Made by a program: the position numbers and the translations under genes
The notes under the pieces: model-generated
The model's database searches: none
Told to the model about the DNA's origin: nothing
What the model saw: only the letters and a program-made list of their open reading frames with translations
In this document: positions 37,278 to 46,612 of the stretch, piece after piece
Numbering within the stretch: position 1 is the first letter of the stretch
Layout of the letters: each line of letters starts with the position of its first letter
Source of the DNA: Bacteroidales bacterium
Lineage (GTDB): Bacteria; Bacteroidota; Bacteroidia; Bacteroidales; Bacteroidaceae
Length of the DNA: 64,000 nucleotides
Assembly (NCBI GenBank): GCA_015060865.1
Contig: SUXS01000013.1
Coordinates: 47,312 to 111,311, forward strand
Reading direction: 5' to 3'

Positions 37278-38717
37278 CTATCGTCTCATTCTGGCAGTGG
37301 GTATATGTAGCTGATCACGATACTTAGCAACTGTACGGCGTGCCACCTTGAAGCCTCGCTCAGCAAGAGCAAGCACCAGTTGTTCGTCAGTAAAAGGAGC
37401 TGCTTTATCTTCATAATCGACCAATTCCTTGATAAGGCGATGCAGCTCTTTCACAGAAACTTCCTCGTCTTCGTTTTTTGTTATAGCATCACCAAAAAAG
37501 TAGCGGAGAGGGAAAATACCGTAGTTTGTCTGTACATACTTACCAATCGTAGCCCGAGAGACAGTAGAGATATCAAAACCTGTTACCTCAGCTACATCCT
37601 TGAGGATGAGCGGACGCAGCAGAGCCTCGTCGCCCTCGAGAAAGAAGGGACGCTGCAGGTCGATGATGGCCTTCATGGTAGTCAGGAGAGTATGCTCGCG
37701 CTGCTGTATGGCATTGATGAATTCGCGTGCCGACTCGATCTTCTGTCGTAGAAACTGTGCTGCATTGCGGCTGTCGGCATTGTCTGAAGCGGCTTGCTCG
37801 CCCAGCATCATCATGAAGTCATTGCTTACACGCAGGCGGGGCGTATTCTGGTTGTTGAGGCTGAGGGTAATCTCATCATCGAAGGTTTCTACGATGAAGT
37901 CAGGCACAATCTGTACGGTGCCTCGCTCTAGGCTTTCGCCCAGCGCGCTGCCGGGGCGTGGGTTGAGTTTTACCAGTTCGGCGATGACTACAGCTACCTC
38001 CTCGGCACTCCATCCAAGTTTGTCTGTTATCTTGTCCCAGTTCTTGCGGGTAAACTCTTCGTAGCATTGCTCCACTACACATATCTGCTGCTCGACGGTC
38101 GGGGTGGCCTCTTTCCTTTGTAGCTGCAGCAGCAGACATTCTTGTAGGCTGCGTGCCCCGATGCCTGCAGGGTCAAACTGCTGTATGGCTAGCAACACCT
38201 CCTCAATGACACTGGTGCTCACATCGATGTCGTGGTAGATGGCCAGTTCGTCTGCTATGCTTATGAGCGATTTGTGTAGTAGCCCATCCTCATCGAGCGA
38301 ACCTATCAAGTACTCGCCGATGGTGGTCTGCTCCTCGGTGAGAGGTTGCTCGTGCAGTTGCTCCAGGAGATAGTCGTAGAACGATTGGGTCGATGCATAC
38401 GAGAAGGCTTGCTGCTCGGCGCTTTGGGGCAGGCCGTTGAGCTTGTAGTCGGGAATGTCGTCTTCGCTGCTGTAGTCGCCCTTGATGAGATCTTCGTTGG
38501 TCTCGTGACCACTCTCCTCATTGTAGCCAGCAATCTCTTCGTCTTGTGGCGCCGTCTCGAGGGCCGGGTTGTCTATTACCTCGCCACGCACACGCTCTTC
38601 CATCTCTACGGTAGTGAGTTGCAACAAGCGTGCAATCAGTATCTGCAGCGGAGACAAGTTCTGCGTTTGCAGCATCTGCTGCCCTTGTATCTGTATTTGT
38701 GTCGACCTACTTTTCAT
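37278..38717 (-). CDS. rpoN: RNA polymerase sigma-54 factor
   Basis: A 479-residue sigma-54. Region I (1-50) is the Gln/Leu-rich activator-interaction segment (QMLQTQNLSPLQILIARLLQLTTVEMEERV), followed by an acidic linker (about 55-100), the core-binding domain (about 105-300) and the DNA-binding domain. The RpoN box that reads the -24 element is ARRTVAKYRD at about 460-469, one residue from the consensus ARRTVAKYRE. It starts 15 bases after the nucleoside kinase stop, so the two are probably one transcript. No sigma-54 activator gene is in the window. Confidence 0.95.
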   Translation of the reverse strand: MKSRSTQIQIQGQQMLQTQNLSPLQILIARLLQLTTVEMEERVRGEVIDNPALETAPQDEEIAGYNEESGHETNEDLIKGDYSSEDDIPDYKLNGLPQSAEQQAFSYASTQSFYDYLLEQLHEQPLTEEQTTIGEYLIGSLDEDGLLHKSLISIADELAIYHDIDVSTSVIEEVLLAIQQFDPAGIGARSLQECLLLQLQRKEATPTVEQQICVVEQCYEEFTRKNWDKITDKLGWSAEEVAVVIAELVKLNPRPGSALGESLERGTVQIVPDFIVETFDDEITLSLNNQNTPRLRVSNDFMMMLGEQAASDNADSRNAAQFLRQKIESAREFINAIQQREHTLLTTMKAIIDLQRPFFLEGDEALLRPLILKDVAEVTGFDISTVSRATIGKYVQTNYGIFPLRYFFGDAITKNEDEEVSVKELHRLIKELVDYEDKAAPFTDEQLVLALAERGFKVARRTVAKYRDQLHIPTARMRR

Positions 38718-38732
38718 TGCTGGTTGTGGGTG

Positions 38733-40382
38733 CTAATACTTGAAGCTGCTGCCTCCCAGGAACTCACGGAGCAGTGAGGTGGGGGGGAGATCATTATCGG
38801 GAACTGACTCAAAATATTGCAAAAACTTCCGCAAGCGATAAGCTTCGCTAAACTCAAGCGTATTCTCTTTCACACGCTCCAAGATAGGATCTAAATAGTT
38901 TTTCAGAATAGCCAGCTCAAACAACAGGGCAGAATTGAACATGGCATCTGCATTCTCTTGATAAGGGAATATCCATTTTTCTTCCCCTTTCCGTACACTT
39001 GGCCAACGCGATATTGTAGCTTCAGCAGAATATCCTCGATACTTAAAATCACGCAATATACGACGCAACAAACGATTGTCCGTGGTAGGAATATAATTAT
39101 GTTCGTCAAGCATAATAGACGTCAATGCCGACACATATATCTTATACTTATCTGATGCCGAGATATGACTGGTAAGCTCAGGATTTAGAGCGTGTATACC
39201 TTCAATAATGAGCACTGTATGCTCATCAACACGCAACTTACGGTCAGTAAGCACACGCTTTCCTGTAGTGAAATCAAACTTAGGCAACTGCACTTCTTTC
39301 CCCTGCAACAAGGCCTTCAGCTGTTCGTTAAAATACTCCAAGTCGATGGCATAGAGAGACTCAAAATCGTATTCACCTTTATCATCAAGAGGGGTCAACT
39401 CACGATCCACAAAGTAATCATCAAGCGAAAGAGATACCGGGCGAAGTCCATTAGTCATCAGCTGAATGGAAAGACGCTTACTGAATGTCGTTTTCCCTGA
39501 CGATGAAGGTCCCGACACAAGAACAATACGCGCGCTACGATGATAGATATCATCAGCGATACCGGCAATGCGTTTTTCTTGCAGAGCTTCAGATACGTTG
39601 ATTAAATCCGTCGCATAACCTGCGCGACAGGCTACATTAAAATCACCCACTGTACTTATCCCTAATATTTTCTGCCAGTGATGGTGCACACTGAATACTT
39701 CGAGCATTTTGTTCTGGTGCACAAGCTCAGCCAAGATATCGGGATTCTCGCGACTAGGTACACGAAGCAATAATCCATCATGGTATTGTTGCAATTCGAA
39801 CAAATGAATTTTTCCAGTTGAAGTAAGCAGACTACCATAATAATAGTCTATCTCGTCTCCCAACTTATAGTAGGTTGTATACAATTTCCCCGTCGACTCA
39901 AGTAGCTTTACAACATCCGTACGCCCCTTATCACGGAAAAGCTCAGCAGCCTTTAATGTAGGATCATTGACTCGATATATAGTCATATCCTGATCTATGA
40001 TGCTACGCATGCGTTGCTTGATAGCATCCACATCTTCCTGCTCTACAGGGCGGCCTATACAAAGGTTACAGAAATAGCCCTTAGATATGGGATGTTCTAT
40101 AATAAGTTCACCATTGGGGTACAATTCACTGACAGCCTTGGCCAATATAAAAAAGAGGGTACGCACATACGTACGCATACCAGAATCAGAGGTAACATCC
40201 AGAAACTCTATATCCTTATGATTGTAAACCCTAAAGGAAAGGCCTTCCACCTTATTGTTGACACGGGCACTTACTGCTCCATAGGGCATATCCAATGCAA
40301 AGGCATCATACACTTCTTGTAATGTGACTCCCGGCACAAATTCTTGTTCAGAACCGGTATTACGACAATATATCCTTACCAT
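38733..40382 (-). CDS. P-loop nucleoside (uridine-type) kinase with N-terminal TGS-like domain
   Basis: A 549-residue cytoplasmic protein. The N-terminus (1-60) is a TGS-like small domain (GSEQEFVPGVTLQEVYDAF), followed by a region like the second domain of threonyl-tRNA synthetase (about 65-200). The C-terminal half is a uridine-kinase-like P-loop kinase with Walker A GPSSSGKTT at about 291-299, SLSLDDYFVDRE, and PKFDFTTGKR. The architecture is recurrent in Bacteroidetes and Firmicutes; the true substrate is uncertain. It precedes rpoN by 15 bases. Confidence 0.88.
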   Translation of the reverse strand: MVRIYCRNTGSEQEFVPGVTLQEVYDAFALDMPYGAVSARVNNKVEGLSFRVYNHKDIEFLDVTSDSGMRTYVRTLFFILAKAVSELYPNGELIIEHPISKGYFCNLCIGRPVEQEDVDAIKQRMRSIIDQDMTIYRVNDPTLKAAELFRDKGRTDVVKLLESTGKLYTTYYKLGDEIDYYYGSLLTSTGKIHLFELQQYHDGLLLRVPSRENPDILAELVHQNKMLEVFSVHHHWQKILGISTVGDFNVACRAGYATDLINVSEALQEKRIAGIADDIYHRSARIVLVSGPSSSGKTTFSKRLSIQLMTNGLRPVSLSLDDYFVDRELTPLDDKGEYDFESLYAIDLEYFNEQLKALLQGKEVQLPKFDFTTGKRVLTDRKLRVDEHTVLIIEGIHALNPELTSHISASDKYKIYVSALTSIMLDEHNYIPTTDNRLLRRILRDFKYRGYSAEATISRWPSVRKGEEKWIFPYQENADAMFNSALLFELAILKNYLDPILERVKENTLEFSEAYRLRKFLQYFESVPDNDLPPTSLLREFLGGSSFKY

Positions 40383-40471
40383 TGAGGCCTCCTCTCTTTT
40401 CTAACTGCTCGTAAAGATAACCAAATATCCTTACATAATGTTTATTTTATAAATCTTTAAGACATCAACCC

Positions 40472-41704
40472 CTATAAACTCTTAAGGAAGTACCGATTGA
40501 GTAAACGAATAGGAAGCCACACTGAGAATGCACTAACTATCAAGACGGAGAAAAAAACAAGAGAAATATCAGAGAGCTTCACCCTTACAGGATAAGCATC
40601 AACGACAAATTGTCCCTCCCCCCCTAAGCCTATAATACCAAATTGCTGTTGCAACAAGCAGAGTACCACGCCCAATATAAGTCCAAAGATAGCTCCAACA
40701 AAGGCGATGAGATTACCTTCATAGATAAATATCCGAGCTATAAAACTATCCGTTGCTCCGAGACTTCGTAAAGTGTTTGCGTTAGCTTGCTTATCAAGTA
40801 TAAGCATTGACACTGAGCTAATGATATTGAAGCATGCTACCATCAGGATAAAACATAGGAAAAGATATGAAATGAACTTCTCGATTTCTACAATCTTGAA
40901 AGTCGCATCTTGCTGTTCATATCGGTCTTTAACAATAAATCCATCCCCGATTCTCGCTTGCAGCGCCCGTTTCACCTTAGATAGATGCGCATTATCAGAG
41001 ACACTTATCTCCACCGCACTAACTGCCCCTTCGTAGCCAAACAATCGCCGAGCATAATCCAAAGAGGTTAGGATATATGATGAAGCATAACGTTCGTCAT
41101 TGATATAAAAAATAGTGCCGGGAGAATACAGGTATTGCCTATTGAAGTTGGCTAAAGGATTACTCAAGTTGACTCTGGACCCTTTCTTCGGCACATATAT
41201 CTCAAGTGGGTCAGTAGGCTGTATGCCACATCCCAATGACATCATCAGTTGCTGGCCCATGACGCCATAGTCTACCACATCATCATAAAGCTTAAATTCC
41301 GGATTGCCATGCAGAATCTGCTCTATATCGGTCAATGATTGGAAATTGTCATCAACTCCCTTAAGGGTCACCATCATTTGGTTCCCCTTATATTGTATCA
41401 TTGCTTGGTCTTCAAGAGTGTAGCTTACCACAGAGATACCATCAACGCTTTCTACAGAAGCGATAAATGCACTATCGGGAATAAAGGTCTTCCCTTTTGT
41501 GGCCTCAATTTTCAGATCTGGATCAAAATGAGTAAAAAAACTGGCAATGAGATCGTGAAAGCCATTAAACACCGAAAGCGTACACACCAATGCCAGCGTA
41601 GCCAATGCCACACCGCAAACGGATATGCCCGAGATGATATTGATGGCATTATGCGACTTCTTGGAGAAGAGGTAACGCTTCGCTATGTAGAACGGGAGGT
41701 TCAT
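40472..41704 (-). CDS. LolC/LolE-type ABC transporter permease (FtsX family)
   Basis: A 410-residue inner-membrane protein. It has one transmembrane helix near the N-terminus (about 18-45), a large periplasmic MacB-type domain (about 46-265) and three further helices (about 270-300, 320-350, 375-405), the four-helix FtsX layout. The opening FYIAKRYLFSKKSHNAINIISGISVCGVA is typical of lipoprotein-releasing permeases, which extract lipoproteins from the inner membrane for transfer to the outer membrane. No ATPase partner gene is adjacent. It starts 27 bases after rbfA and probably shares its transcript. Confidence 0.88.
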   Translation of the reverse strand: MNLPFYIAKRYLFSKKSHNAINIISGISVCGVALATLALVCTLSVFNGFHDLIASFFTHFDPDLKIEATKGKTFIPDSAFIASVESVDGISVVSYTLEDQAMIQYKGNQMMVTLKGVDDNFQSLTDIEQILHGNPEFKLYDDVVDYGVMGQQLMMSLGCGIQPTDPLEIYVPKKGSRVNLSNPLANFNRQYLYSPGTIFYINDERYASSYILTSLDYARRLFGYEGAVSAVEISVSDNAHLSKVKRALQARIGDGFIVKDRYEQQDATFKIVEIEKFISYLFLCFILMVACFNIISSVSMLILDKQANANTLRSLGATDSFIARIFIYEGNLIAFVGAIFGLILGVVLCLLQQQFGIIGLGGEGQFVVDAYPVRVKLSDISLVFFSVLIVSAFSVWLPIRLLNRYFLKSL

Positions 41705-41731
41705 CAGGAACGACAGGAGATATAGCCGACG

Positions 41732-42064
41732 TTACTTGAGCAACTCATCGATGCGCTCCAAATAGTCGAGCGAGTCGTCAATAAAGAATTTCAATTCTGG
41801 GATAATGCGCAGCTGATGACGCAATCGATTACCTAATTCGTAGCGGATAGAACGTACATTGTTGTTCAGGTTCCTTACAATTTCATCGCCACGTTCTGAT
41901 GGGAATACACTTATATTTACTCGCGCGATACTGAGATCCGGACTAACGCGCGCGGCAGTTACTGATACAAGCACACCATTCATTGATTTGGCCTGTACCA
42001 AAAATATCTCACTTAATTCCTTTTGGATAAGACGAGCAATCTTGCTTTGTCTAGTTGATTCCAT
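41732..42064 (-). CDS. rbfA: Ribosome-binding factor A
   Basis: A 110-residue protein that assists 16S rRNA 5' end maturation in the 30S subunit. It shows the family opening (STRQSKIARLIQKELSEIF), the single KH-type domain and the end RIIPELKFFIDDSLDYLERIDELL, where PEL.F..D is the family signature. Length is standard. It lies upstream of the LolC/E-type permease on the same strand. Confidence 0.95.
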   Translation of the reverse strand: MESTRQSKIARLIQKELSEIFLVQAKSMNGVLVSVTAARVSPDLSIARVNISVFPSERGDEIVRNLNNNVRSIRYELGNRLRHQLRIIPELKFFIDDSLDYLERIDELLK

Positions 42065-42072
42065 CTATTAGT

Positions 42073-42200
42073 GACCCCCTCTGTCCTTTGGACATCTCCC
42101 CTCTATAAGGAGACCCTTCAGACTGCCTTAGACGGGGGCATGGCATCTATTGTTTTATTATTTTATCTAATATTCACCGATTTCTCTCCCCTTGGAGTAG
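42073..42200. repeat. Intergenic repeat-like sequence with short hairpins
   Basis: The 150-base gap upstream of rbfA holds a C/T-rich stretch with TGTCC/GGACA (42090-42102) and CTCTATAAGGAG, resembling a dispersed intergenic repeat common in Bacteroidales chromosomes. No second copy is in the window, so repeat status is inference. Confidence 0.3.
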
Positions 42201-42214
42201 GTGCAAGCTAGGGT

Positions 42215-42847
42215 TTACTTTTTCCTAATCATCGTCAGTCCATCACGCAAGGGAAGGATAAGCTTCTCCACTCGCTTGTCGGCAGCCACAAAGGCATTGA
42301 ACTCATTGATAGCTGCCGTTTGCCGGTCGCAAAGATACGCTTTTTCTACCACATGACCATCCCAAAGGGTGTTGTCTGCCAGGATAAATGCGTTTTTTGA
42401 GGTATGCGCCAAGGACATTTCGTAGTAGTCCATATACTGGCGTTTGTCGCCATCCATGAACACGAGGTCAAATGTCTCGCCCAACGCTGGCACCTCTTCC
42501 AAAGCATTACCGATGTGGAAGCACACCTTATGCCCATGAGGCGATCCCTCAATCCAGGGACGGGTGAAATCCTCCAATTCATCATCTATTTCGTAGGTGT
42601 GTAGCTTGCCCTCTTCGCTCAAGCCCTCGGCCATGCAGAGTGCCGAATAACCGCTGAAGGTACCTATCTCGAGGATGCGATACGGACGTATCATCTGCAC
42701 CAACATCTTTAACAGACGCCCCTGCAAGTGTCCCGACGTCATGCGAGGATTGAGGAGCTTGACGTGTGTTTGCCTATAAAGCGCCTTCAGGTAGTCGCTC
42801 TCCTCATCCATATGAGCAAGTATATACCTATCTATCGCCTCCGTCAT
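42215..42847 (-). CDS. Class I SAM-dependent O-methyltransferase
   Basis: A 210-residue cytoplasmic methyltransferase of the family 3 (COMT-like) O-methyltransferases. The start at 42847 (MTEAIDRYILAHMDEESDYL) overlaps the aroQ stop by four bases (ATGA); a longer frame to 42916 would overlap aroQ extensively and is rejected. Seen motifs: RILEIGTFSGYSALCMAEGL (SAM motif I, about 58-77), the acidic YEIDDELE after strand 2, FDLVFMDGDKRQY (metal-binding Asp region, about 128-140) and DNTLWDGHV. The acceptor is unknown. Confidence 0.92.
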   Translation of the reverse strand: MTEAIDRYILAHMDEESDYLKALYRQTHVKLLNPRMTSGHLQGRLLKMLVQMIRPYRILEIGTFSGYSALCMAEGLSEEGKLHTYEIDDELEDFTRPWIEGSPHGHKVCFHIGNALEEVPALGETFDLVFMDGDKRQYMDYYEMSLAHTSKNAFILADNTLWDGHVVEKAYLCDRQTAAINEFNAFVAADKRVEKLILPLRDGLTMIRKK

Positions 42848-43278
42848 AATGTAAGTAATGCTTCTATAGCCAACAGATACGAATTCATACCAAAACCTCC
42901 AATAACACCGGCACAAGCGCCCGTAATAAGCGACGTATGACGATAAGTTTCCCGTTGATATACATTGGAGATATGCACTTCCACAACAGGAGTGTCAATA
43001 GCCTTGATGGCATCGTGTATAGCAACCGAGGTATGTGTATAAGCCCCTGCATTGAAAACTATGCCATCATACGTAAAACCTACTTCATGCAGCTTATCGA
43101 TGAGTTCACCCTCTATATTTGACTGGCAGTATTCCAATTCCACTTCAGGATAGCGCTCCTGTAGAGCTAGAAAATAATTCTCCATTGAACTGCTGCCATA
43201 GATATCAGGCTCACGTCTACCCAATAGATTCAAATTGGGGCCATTAAGTACCAATATATGTTTTTTGCTATTATTCAT
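42844..43278 (-). CDS. aroQ: Type II 3-dehydroquinate dehydratase
   Basis: A 144-residue shikimate-pathway enzyme that dehydrates 3-dehydroquinate. The ATG at 43278 is chosen because the frame's first ATG at 43305 falls inside the -7 box (43303-43310). The N-terminal motif HILVLNGPNLNLLGRREPDIYG contains the catalytic lid residues (Arg, Tyr), NAGAYTHTSVAIHDA carries the substrate-binding Asn and the catalytic His follows in VEVHISN. Its stop overlaps the O-methyltransferase start. Confidence 0.95.
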   Translation of the reverse strand: MNNSKKHILVLNGPNLNLLGRREPDIYGSSSMENYFLALQERYPEVELEYCQSNIEGELIDKLHEVGFTYDGIVFNAGAYTHTSVAIHDAIKAIDTPVVEVHISNVYQRETYRHTSLITGACAGVIGGFGMNSYLLAIEALLTL

Positions 43279-43302
43279 AAATCTAATCGTTGATTCACGC
43301 GA

Positions 43303-43310
43303 CAAAGATA
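43303..43310 (-). promoter_or_regulatory. -7 box for aroQ
   Basis: TATCTTTG on the minus strand, 25 bases upstream of the chosen ATG. It decides the aroQ start. Confidence 0.6.
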
Positions 43311-43397
43311 TAAAAAATGTCTTGTCCTAGAAAAGGTTGGCACGAAATCGTCCACTTTTTCTAAGACAAGACACATTAATAATGATATCTATACTAC

Positions 43398-44906
43398 TTA
43401 AATAAGCCCGTTGGTGCCCAGCACGATGAGCACCACATAACCTACGAGCAAGCTCGCTACACCCATGATAAGGCCCACCTTGACCATATTCTTCTGCTCG
43501 ATGAGACCCGTAGCGTATGCCAGGGCATTGGGAGGTGTACTGATAGGGAGCACCATACCTACCGACGAAGCGATAGCTACACCCACGAGCAAGGTAGCCA
43601 CGCCACCTACAGGACCCAGCGCGGTAGACATGCTCTCACCTACCACAGCAAGGATGGGCACGAGGAGTGCAGCCGTAGCGGTGTGAGAGATGAAGTTGGC
43701 CATCGCATAGCACAGCAGACCTGAGCCGATGACGACAACCAGCGGCGACCATGAGCCGAACGGTATAGCATCGATCATGTGCTGTGCCAAGCCCGACTTG
43801 TTGAGCGCCACGCCGAGGGCAAAGCCACCGGCTACCATCCAGAGCACGCTCCAGCTGATCTGCTCCAGGTCACGCTTGGTGATGATACCCGTTGCACAGA
43901 ACACGGCTACGGGGAGCATAGCCACGGCGTTGGTCTTGAGGCCCAGGTTCTTGTCGAACAGCCACATCACGATGGTGGCAAAGAAGGTGATGTATACCAA
44001 TGTCGTGCGCCAGCCCTTCTGTGAGTTGTCGGGGATATCGAGCACGATAGTCTTCTGCTTGAAGGGGAACAGCTTGAGCAAGATCACCCATGAGATGAGG
44101 AGCAGCACTATGGTGATGGGGCCCATGAAAGCAATCCACTCACCGAAGCCCATACCCAGGCCCATAGGCTCCAAGTACTTGAGCACGATACCGTTGGGAG
44201 GCGTACCGATGGGCGTAGCCATACCGCCGATATTGGCAGCTACGGGGATAGCGAGCGCCAAGCCTATCTTACCCTTACCGTCGGCAGGGAGCGCCTTCAA
44301 TACGGGAGCCAGGAAGGCAAGCATCATGGCCGCAGTAGCCGTGTTGCTGATGAAGGCCGAGAACAGGCCCGTCACCACGATGAAGCCCAGCAGCACGAAG
44401 CGCGACTGTGTGCCGAAGGGCTTCAGCAGCACCTTGGCAATCTTGGCATCGAGGCCATACTTCGTGGCCGCGATAGCCAGCATGAAACCGCCGATGAAGA
44501 GCATGATGATGGGGTCGGCAAAGCAGTGCAGGATATCCTGATACTTGAGCACGGTGCCCAGCTCCTCAGGGGCGTAGCCCGTGACAAGAGGCTTCAGCGC
44601 GCTGTCCGATACCGAGAACAGCAGCAGCGCCACCACGATGAGCGAGGTGCTCCATGCCGGTATAGCCTCGAGCACCCACATCAGTGTAGCGAAAGCAAAC
44701 ACGCCAATGATGCGCTGCTCCACCACGGTGAGTCCCTCGATACCAAATGCCGATGTCGGCAACAGCCAGATGGTGACGGTTACGGCAATGACCACTGCCA
44801 ACTTGATGATTTTCGCCAAAGGATTGTTTACCCCTTGGTCTCTCTTCTGTTTCTTCCATTTGTGATATTCCTCCACCAAATGGTAACCTGTAAAGTTTAC
44901 AAACAT
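43398..44906 (-). CDS. SLC13/DASS family sodium-dicarboxylate symporter
   Basis: A 502-residue inner-membrane transporter. It has about eleven to twelve hydrophobic helices and the two inverted-repeat signature motifs of the DASS family: SNTATAAMM near 180 and SHTATAALL near 415, the second with His in place of Asn. The following GTPPNGIVL and STPPNALAYA motifs repeat the same symmetry. Family members move succinate, malate, sulfate or related anions with sodium. With fumarate reductase nearby, C4-dicarboxylate transport is plausible but not shown. Codon choice is GC-rich compared with neighbours. Confidence 0.9.
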   Translation of the reverse strand: MFVNFTGYHLVEEYHKWKKQKRDQGVNNPLAKIIKLAVVIAVTVTIWLLPTSAFGIEGLTVVEQRIIGVFAFATLMWVLEAIPAWSTSLIVVALLLFSVSDSALKPLVTGYAPEELGTVLKYQDILHCFADPIIMLFIGGFMLAIAATKYGLDAKIAKVLLKPFGTQSRFVLLGFIVVTGLFSAFISNTATAAMMLAFLAPVLKALPADGKGKIGLALAIPVAANIGGMATPIGTPPNGIVLKYLEPMGLGMGFGEWIAFMGPITIVLLLISWVILLKLFPFKQKTIVLDIPDNSQKGWRTTLVYITFFATIVMWLFDKNLGLKTNAVAMLPVAVFCATGIITKRDLEQISWSVLWMVAGGFALGVALNKSGLAQHMIDAIPFGSWSPLVVVIGSGLLCYAMANFISHTATAALLVPILAVVGESMSTALGPVGGVATLLVGVAIASSVGMVLPISTPPNALAYATGLIEQKNMVKVGLIMGVASLLVGYVVLIVLGTNGLI

Positions 44907-44986
44907 GAGTCGTGAGTTATGAGTTTTGAGTTATGCTCCGCCTAAGTTGAGGGTTTTATGGTGTCCATCAACGTCATCCTTCCAAG

Positions 44987-45058
44987 TACCCCCGATGAGA
45001 ATCGAACTCATATTTTAGCTTTAGGAGAGCCACGTTCTATCCATTGAACTACGAGGGC
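44987..45058 (-). tRNA. tRNA-Arg (anticodon CCU)
   Basis: A 72-base tRNA without encoded CCA. The acceptor stem GCCCTCG pairs with CGGGGGT (with two G-U pairs), the D stem is GTTC/GAAC, the anticodon loop is CTCCTAA (anticodon CCT) and the T arm is ATGAG-TTCGATT-CTCAT. Confidence 0.92.
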
Positions 45059-45246
45059 GCCTGAATTTGACTGCAAAATTACTGCAAACAAAGAAAACTA
45101 CCAAATATCCAGAAAACGAAAGCAAAGAAAATGATCTATTCCCATAAAATGATATCCTTTATTTGACGAATCCTGTTGAGATATTTATACGATAAGCTAC
45201 AGTAGAAATAGAGAAACCATCAGCATTACAGTAGCCTTATAGTCAT

Positions 45247-46593
45247 TTAATAATCTTCCCCATAGCGTTCGCGGGTAATTTGCTCAAGCGACTTACCTCT
45301 GGTGTTGGGGCATCCAATGACGCCTACAATCAGCGAGATGAGCAGGAGGGCAATCATGCAATAGGCTGCCACGGTGAATCCCTCGCCATTTTCGCCATAA
45401 ATGTAGGTGAATGCCAATCCCCAAGCTGCAGAAAGACCACGAACAACGAAGAACATGAGTCCTTGTGCCCCGGCACGGAACTTGGCGGGGAACAGTTCTG
45501 ACCCCCACAGGGCATAGAAGATCTGTACGGAAATACCACCGTTGATACCCCATAAGATAGAGAAGAGCCAGAGGGTACCCATGCCATTGATGCCCGCTAT
45601 GACAACAAACCAAGTAGCCAATGCGGCTAAAAGGCCCAATACATAGAGCAGTTTGTGAGGTACGCGGTCGATGAAGAACGAAACACAGAATGTCACTACC
45701 ACCACGATAGCCCAGCCCACACAGCTGAGCATGTTGGCATACTCGTTGGTCAGTCCACCGGCAGTCTCATAGATGTGAGGTTGGAAGAAACCCATAACCG
45801 ACGCTACAAGGTTCCAAGTTAGGTAGATGACTGCCAGGAAGCAAGCCGTCTTCACCGCCTTGGTGTTTGTGAACAGTTGTTTGAAGGCATGCAGTAGTCC
45901 AGTGTCTTCACCCTTGGCCTTGGCGGCATTGCGGTTTTCAGTCCATTCCTTGCTCTCTTCCAGCTTGCGCTGCATGTTCCATGCAATGAAAGCTACCACA
46001 AAGAGTGAGAAGAATACAACACGCGAGCTGAAGACGTTCAATGCGTCACCTGCCAGGTCTGCGCCACCAATGAAGTGACCGATGCTTTCCACCCAACCGA
46101 ACAGGTAGCCACCAGGGGCAAAGAACATACCCAGCAGCAGGATAATCATCGGACCAAAGCCCCATGACATCTGTGAGATACAGATGTTGCGGCCACGGTT
46201 GTTGACTTCAGAACTTTCAGAGATGTAGGTCCACGATGCTGGTACACCGATACCTACCGAGATTCCTGTAATCAAGAAACCTGCCAACAACATAGGAAAG
46301 TTGACTGAGCACATGACGAGCAGTACACCTACCATATAAACCAGCAGGTTGTATGTGTAGATAAACTTACGACCGTATTTGTCGGCCAAGAATCCGCCGA
46401 TGATGGCTCCGATGGCTGCTCCCAAGCAGTTTGCACTGATGAAGTTGAGCCAGCCGAGATGAACCTCTGTAAGGCCCAGGTACTTCTGCCACAAGGTGAG
46501 GCCACTGGCACCGGCAACGATGGCTCCGGCATCAAGATAATTGGTGAGAGATACCGCAATGGTACTCTTCAGACTGTTACTTTTTCCAGACAT
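45247..46593 (-). CDS. MFS sugar transporter, probable rhamnose importer
   Basis: A 448-residue inner-membrane transporter with about twelve hydrophobic segments. The MFS loop 2-3 motif is seen as GGFLADKYGRKFIY (about 66-79), and PASWTYISESSEVNNRGR after helix 4-5 is the sugar-porter PESPR-like region. It follows rhaA by 19 bases in the rhaB-rhaA-transporter operon, so L-rhamnose (or a rhamnose-containing compound) is the inferred substrate. It is not the DMT-type RhaT permease usually found with these genes. Confidence 0.85.
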   Translation of the reverse strand: MSGKSNSLKSTIAVSLTNYLDAGAIVAGASGLTLWQKYLGLTEVHLGWLNFISANCLGAAIGAIIGGFLADKYGRKFIYTYNLLVYMVGVLLVMCSVNFPMLLAGFLITGISVGIGVPASWTYISESSEVNNRGRNICISQMSWGFGPMIILLLGMFFAPGGYLFGWVESIGHFIGGADLAGDALNVFSSRVVFFSLFVVAFIAWNMQRKLEESKEWTENRNAAKAKGEDTGLLHAFKQLFTNTKAVKTACFLAVIYLTWNLVASVMGFFQPHIYETAGGLTNEYANMLSCVGWAIVVVVTFCVSFFIDRVPHKLLYVLGLLAALATWFVVIAGINGMGTLWLFSILWGINGGISVQIFYALWGSELFPAKFRAGAQGLMFFVVRGLSAAWGLAFTYIYGENGEGFTVAAYCMIALLLISLIVGVIGCPNTRGKSLEQITRERYGEDY

Positions 46594-46612
46594 AGTCTTT
46601 ATCTCCTATGGA

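Noticed and set aside
42847..42916. Longer N-terminus for the O-methyltransferase
   Set aside because: It would overlap aroQ coding sequence by about 70 bases; the ATGA overlap at 42844-42847 is the usual coupling arrangement.
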